A stretch of DNA of 64,000 nucleotides, from the NCBI RefSeq assembly GCF_001592735.1, contig NZ_LUKE01000006.1:254738-318737 (forward strand), given 5' to 3'. This document shows positions 60,901 to 64,000 of the stretch, in pieces. Position 1 is the first letter of the stretch; every line of letters starts with the position of its first letter. The notes beneath the pieces are model-generated. The model was not told the origin of the DNA, ran no database searches, and saw only the letters and a list, made by a program, of their open reading frames with translations. Source of the stretch: Bdellovibrio bacteriovorus (GTDB taxonomy: Bacteria > Bdellovibrionota > Bdellovibrionia > Bdellovibrionales > Bdellovibrionaceae). The translations under genes were made by a program, and so were the position numbers.

Positions 60901-62124
60901 ATGGTTTTTCCAGATTTATCGGCTCCAGAAGCACGACCTATTCAAAAAGATTCTAATCACTTTGCTATTGCTTCGGTGTCAGATCGCTTGATTGCGCTGA
61001 TTTTAGATTTCCTGATCTTTTCACCGGTAGTCAGTCTTTTTATCGCAAGCTTCTTGAAACAAACGCGCACTTTCTTTTTGCTAAGCTCGTCTTCGCAAGA
61101 AGCTTTCGTGGCGGCGGCCTTATTAACGGGTTTGGTATTTTTCTTAGTGGTCGTTCTGCAAGCGGCGTTCTTGTTTTTCTGGCAAGCCACTCCGGGGCAA
61201 ATTTTTTTGCAATTGCGTGTGGTTTCTTACCCGCATCCGCAGCGGCGTTTGACTTTGAATCAATGCTTTTTAAGATCTTTTTTATGGTGCACAGGCTTTT
61301 TACTATTAGCCTTGCCGTTTTTAGAAGTCGCCAGTCATCCTTTGCGTCGCGCTTTTCATGAAAGAGCTTCTGATACGGGTGTCATCACCTTAAAACGTCG
61401 GGCCGATGACGGACCTCATCCGATTGAATCCCGATTTATTGGCTCATGGATGCGCATGAGCTTTCTTTTGCTGATGCTTTTTGTCGCGATTGGTTTTTTG
61501 CAAACTTATAAAGAGCTTTTAGCGGGCCATTATCGTGGGACTTCGGGCACATCGCTTGTGGAAAACTGCAAAGAGATGAAAGATTCTGATCTTAAAGGCA
61601 GCGCCCGATTGGATGCGGCCTTTACGCTGTTTTTGTTAGAAGAAATTTCCCCTGAATGTCTAAATAAAGAAGCCGATGTCGTCTTATGGGAAAACCCCGT
61701 GCAAGCCGAAGGCTTAGGGTATTTGGCGAAGTACGCCGCAGCCGAAGGTGATGAGCAAGACAAGTACTTCACGAAGGTATGTGAAGACCGTAAATCGGGT
61801 GTCTGTATCTTGGCGCGTTTTATGGCGGGACAGGGGGCTTTAGACAGCCTAAGTAAAGACGATGCTCGCTGGTGGACAGCACAGTTTTTACAATCAGAAG
61901 AAAAGTTTTCAGCCCAAAATATCACGGGCAGTTTACAGCTGATTGAAAACCTGCAAAAGATTGCCGTTTTAAAAAATCCATTAGAAAAACGTTTTGTGCG
62001 TTCGGTCTGGACTCTTCAAGAGGGTTTTGAAGTCAAACGCAACAACGGTCGTAGTCCGGCAAGTACCAATGAAAACCGCGAAGAGTGGCTTGAGAAATTC
62101 AAAGAACGCTACGAGGTTCCATGA
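60901..62124 (+). CDS. RDD-family membrane protein with a C-terminal soluble domain
   Basis: The 407-aa protein opens with an RDD domain (~20-160: SVSDRLIALILDFLIFSPV; PGQIFLQLRVVSYPHPQRRLTL; HERASDTGVITLK) with several membrane segments; another segment lies at ~181-200 (MSFLLLMLFVAIGFLQ). The remaining ~200 residues are soluble with scattered cysteines (ENCKEMKDSDL, PECLNKEADV, CEDRKSGVC) and fit no known domain. A GCCGATAA nine bases upstream of the ATG looks like a FliA -10, but its -35 is absent. The next gene overlaps its stop by four bases (ATGA). Confidence 0.85.
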   Translation: MVFPDLSAPEARPIQKDSNHFAIASVSDRLIALILDFLIFSPVVSLFIASFLKQTRTFFLLSSSSQEAFVAAALLTGLVFFLVVVLQAAFLFFWQATPGQIFLQLRVVSYPHPQRRLTLNQCFLRSFLWCTGFLLLALPFLEVASHPLRRAFHERASDTGVITLKRRADDGPHPIESRFIGSWMRMSFLLLMLFVAIGFLQTYKELLAGHYRGTSGTSLVENCKEMKDSDLKGSARLDAAFTLFLLEEISPECLNKEADVVLWENPVQAEGLGYLAKYAAAEGDEQDKYFTKVCEDRKSGVCILARFMAGQGALDSLSKDDARWWTAQFLQSEEKFSAQNITGSLQLIENLQKIAVLKNPLEKRFVRSVWTLQEGFEVKRNNGRSPASTNENREEWLEKFKERYEVP

Positions 62125-63080
62125 TTCTGCCTTATCCGGAAGAAATCCAGTCGTTAAAACGCTTCCCGCTGACATTAACTTTGGCGGCATTGAACGTTTT
62201 GCTTTTTGTGATGATCTTTAGTGGCAATCCGGGTGGAGACGTGTCCTCTTCGGCCCTTTTAGATTCGGACGGTTTGGTTTTAACCGGCCGACTTTATCAT
62301 CAATATTACGACAGTCTTCCTCGAAAAGACCAAGCCCGCCGACCTTCATGGGTTCAAAAGACGAACTCTAGCGACACTGAACATTTAGGCGTCTTAGGGG
62401 CTTATGCTCTTCGCGATGCCAACTTTGTGGCGGCGGCCGAAAAGTTTTCTTTTAAAGGAGATGTCATCCAGATCGAGGGATGGAAGAAGCACTTTACGGA
62501 GTTCCGCAAAAAATATAAGGCTCAGCTGCTTTATCGTTTCGGTCTGAGTTCGCTGGAGATGAAGCCGCTGTCTTGGGTTACCTATCAATTTTCGCATTCA
62601 ACCTGGATGCATCTTTTATCGAATTTGGTCTTTTTAGTTGTGATGGGCATGGCCGTGGAAAGCATGGTGGGCAGTGCCGGGCTGGTATTGGTATATCTCT
62701 TAGGTGGCTTCCTGGGGGGCTTGGGCTTCCTGATTTTCGACCCCTCCGGAACGGTGCCGATGGTGGGGGCAAGTGCTTCAATCAGTGCTTTGCTGGCATT
62801 TTATTGCGTGGCAGAGCCTAGAATGCGAGTGCGGTTTTTATACCTGGTGTCGCCGATGCCGGGCTATTATGGCGCGATATATTTACCGACTTTGTTAATG
62901 ATTCCTTTGTTTTTGGTGTCTGACGTTGCCAACCTGTGGGCGACCCCCGAGGGCTTGGGGGCGGGGGTGGCTTATGCGGCTCACCTGGGGGGTGCTGTTT
63001 TAGGCGTTTTCTTAGGGACTTTGTACCGTTTTAAAAAACCTCTTCAGTTAGAACATCATATTGTAAAATATTTCTCTTAA
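62121..63080 (+). CDS. Rhomboid-family intramembrane serine protease
   Basis: The 319-aa protein has an N-terminal segment, a soluble ~95-residue insertion and then the rhomboid core: YQFSHSTWMHLLSNLVFLVVMG with the conserved His-x-x-x-Asn-type region, GGFLGGLGFLIFDPSGTVPMVGASASISALL carrying the nucleophile serine in GASAS, and YAAHLGGAVLGVFLG with the catalytic histidine. The dyad residues are in place. It cleaves membrane proteins in the lipid bilayer; the substrate is unknown. Overlap with the RDD gene suggests coupling. Confidence 0.92.
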   Translation: MILPYPEEIQSLKRFPLTLTLAALNVLLFVMIFSGNPGGDVSSSALLDSDGLVLTGRLYHQYYDSLPRKDQARRPSWVQKTNSSDTEHLGVLGAYALRDANFVAAAEKFSFKGDVIQIEGWKKHFTEFRKKYKAQLLYRFGLSSLEMKPLSWVTYQFSHSTWMHLLSNLVFLVVMGMAVESMVGSAGLVLVYLLGGFLGGLGFLIFDPSGTVPMVGASASISALLAFYCVAEPRMRVRFLYLVSPMPGYYGAIYLPTLLMIPLFLVSDVANLWATPEGLGAGVAYAAHLGGAVLGVFLGTLYRFKKPLQLEHHIVKYFS

Positions 63081-63167
63081 AGGTCCCGCATTGACGGCAT
63101 CGGGGGGCTTAAGCGACTCTCTTTGGCAGAGGCTGTGAATCACCCCCTAACCATATGGTGGACCCGA

Positions 63168-64000
63168 ATGAAGCTAACGAAGCTCATTAAGTCAGTGATT
63201 AAATTAAACGTATTTTCCCTTATCTTTGTCGGAGCCTTGGCTCAGGCCAATGACCAAATCGCCTACTACGGCGATGAATTTTATCAAAACTTAGAAGCCG
63301 GTGTTTCAGATCTCGCCCTGAAGCAAGATTTAAAAGCCATCTTTGATAGCTTTCATATCGCGCGTGCAGGCAAGAGTGATTTGATCTCGAATGTATGCAG
63401 CAATAAAGAGGGCCAATGTTACCGCCACAATGTGGTCGGTTATAAAGCGGCCCGCAACTTTGTGACTCGCGACTTTTATGTTCGCCAGATCTCTAATGGA
63501 TCTTATGTTGTGGACGATGTTTACTGTGATATGACTCGCCCGGCTTCAAAAAACGGGGGGAGCAACGCAGTGAATGTGGAGCACACTTGGCCACAAAGCA
63601 AATTCAACCGTGGCTTTGCCGATGAAATGCAAAAATCGGATTTGCATCACTTATTTCCGACAGATCCCTACATTAATATGATCCGCGGCAACCATATTTT
63701 CGGCGAAGTCGACACCGACGAGCAGCACCTCGATTGCAAAGGCCCGCGTTTTGGTCTGGGGACCGGGGGATCTGAAGAAGTTTTTGAACCACCTCAGAAC
63801 CACAAAGGCAACGTGGCTCGCGCGTTGTTTTATTTCGCAGTTCGGTACGATTTAACCATCGGAAAAAATGAAGAGCAGATCTTGCGTAAATGGAATGTTG
63901 AAGATCCTGTCGACGCTGAAGAGATGGACCGCAATAATAAGATCTTTGAATTGCAACACAACCGCAATCCCTTCATTGATTTCCCGGAATTAGCCGACAG
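63168..64000 (+). CDS. Endonuclease I (EndA/BsnI family), secreted, 3' end beyond the window
   Basis: The frame opens at an ATG at 63168 with GGTGG upstream and is still open at base 64000 (277 codons). A signal peptide ends AQA. The His-Me finger nuclease signature is VNVEHTWPQSKF, followed by SDLHHLFPTDPYINMIRGNHIFGEV, KGNVARALFYFAVRYDL and NRNPFIDFPELAD, as in Vibrio Vvn and E. coli EndA. It digests DNA and RNA outside the cytoplasm, which suits a predator. The C-terminus is missing from the window. Confidence 0.93.
   Translation, partial: MKLTKLIKSVIKLNVFSLIFVGALAQANDQIAYYGDEFYQNLEAGVSDLALKQDLKAIFDSFHIARAGKSDLISNVCSNKEGQCYRHNVVGYKAARNFVTRDFYVRQISNGSYVVDDVYCDMTRPASKNGGSNAVNVEHTWPQSKFNRGFADEMQKSDLHHLFPTDPYINMIRGNHIFGEVDTDEQHLDCKGPRFGLGTGGSEEVFEPPQNHKGNVARALFYFAVRYDLTIGKNEEQILRKWNVEDPVDAEEMDRNNKIFELQHNRNPFIDFPELAD

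Overview
The window looks like chromosomal DNA of a predatory or predator-related bacterium of the Bdellovibrionota, close to Bdellovibrio. No single marker proves this. The assignment rests on a combination: a TIGR02147/DUF4423-type regulator, a long modular fibre protein resembling the mosaic adhesive trimers (MAT) of Bdellovibrio, a lipoprotein phosphatase of the cysteine-phytase type known from B. bacteriovorus, small exported proteins with a GNGGD motif, and many secreted hydrolases for peptidoglycan, protein and DNA. Coding density is high, base composition looks even, GTG and TTG starts are common, and I see no insertion sequence, prophage, plasmid gene or CRISPR array. No stretch above 300 bases lacks a gene.

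Layout. 1-2.4 kb: 3' part of a polyamine-type binding protein, then a nitroreductase divergent from an Rrf2 regulator with a strong operator between them. 2.6-7.6 kb: a three-gene unit encoding a MotB/OmpA-like coiled-coil protein, a MotA/TolQ/ExbB-like protein and an FHA/coiled-coil/membrane protein; this is the best candidate for an undescribed envelope machine. 7.7-9.6 kb: a tiny XRE regulator and a chemoreceptor sharing a 21-bp upstream box. 9.6-13.0 kb: TIGR02147 regulator, lipoprotein and GNGGD protein, with TGTTTCA operators next to the divergent ftsY. 13.0-20.4 kb: lipoproteins and exported proteins, including a 746-aa relative of the GNGGD protein and a YcbB-type L,D-transpeptidase. 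20.5-25.6 kb: a housekeeping run (zapA, 5-formyltetrahydrofolate cyclo-ligase, rny, tyrS, 2Fe-2S ferredoxin, alpha/beta hydrolase).

25.6-31.4 kb: the giant fibre protein, then iscA-like and iscS/nifS-like Fe-S genes. 31.5-38.1 kb: B12-dependent ribonucleotide reductase, an S1-repeat protein, a NodB deacetylase lipoprotein and a CinA-like protein with an eroded C-terminus. 38.3-43.1 kb: acyl-CoA dehydrogenase, TrmH methyltransferase, phytase-like lipoprotein, small lipoprotein, and a convergent fusion of an RluA pseudouridine synthase with an RlmI-like methyltransferase. 43.2-48.2 kb: lemA with two TPM-domain genes, tRNA-Arg(UCG) followed by a perfect 20-bp inverted repeat, a LysR regulator and a 7TM histidine kinase. 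48.2-51.9 kb: an exported redoxin/YtkA-like/barrel operon, then an M23 endopeptidase with a cysteine-rich partner. 52.0-58.1 kb: pirin, AMP nucleosidase, an acidic protein, Dps, a divergent secreted papain-like protease and a barrel-like protein. 58.3-64 kb: a Fis-type regulator, an S41 protease lacking its usual lysine, an RDD protein, a rhomboid protease and an EndA-type secreted nuclease cut by the window edge.

Taken together, much of the window serves envelope work and digestion of macromolecules: wall modification (L,D-transpeptidase, NodB deacetylase, M23), proteolysis (C1-like, S41, rhomboid), nucleic-acid and nucleotide salvage (EndA, AMP nucleosidase, B12 ribonucleotide reductase) and surface contact (fibre, chemoreceptor). 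This fits a prey-consuming lifestyle, but that is inference from gene content; no experiment is implied.
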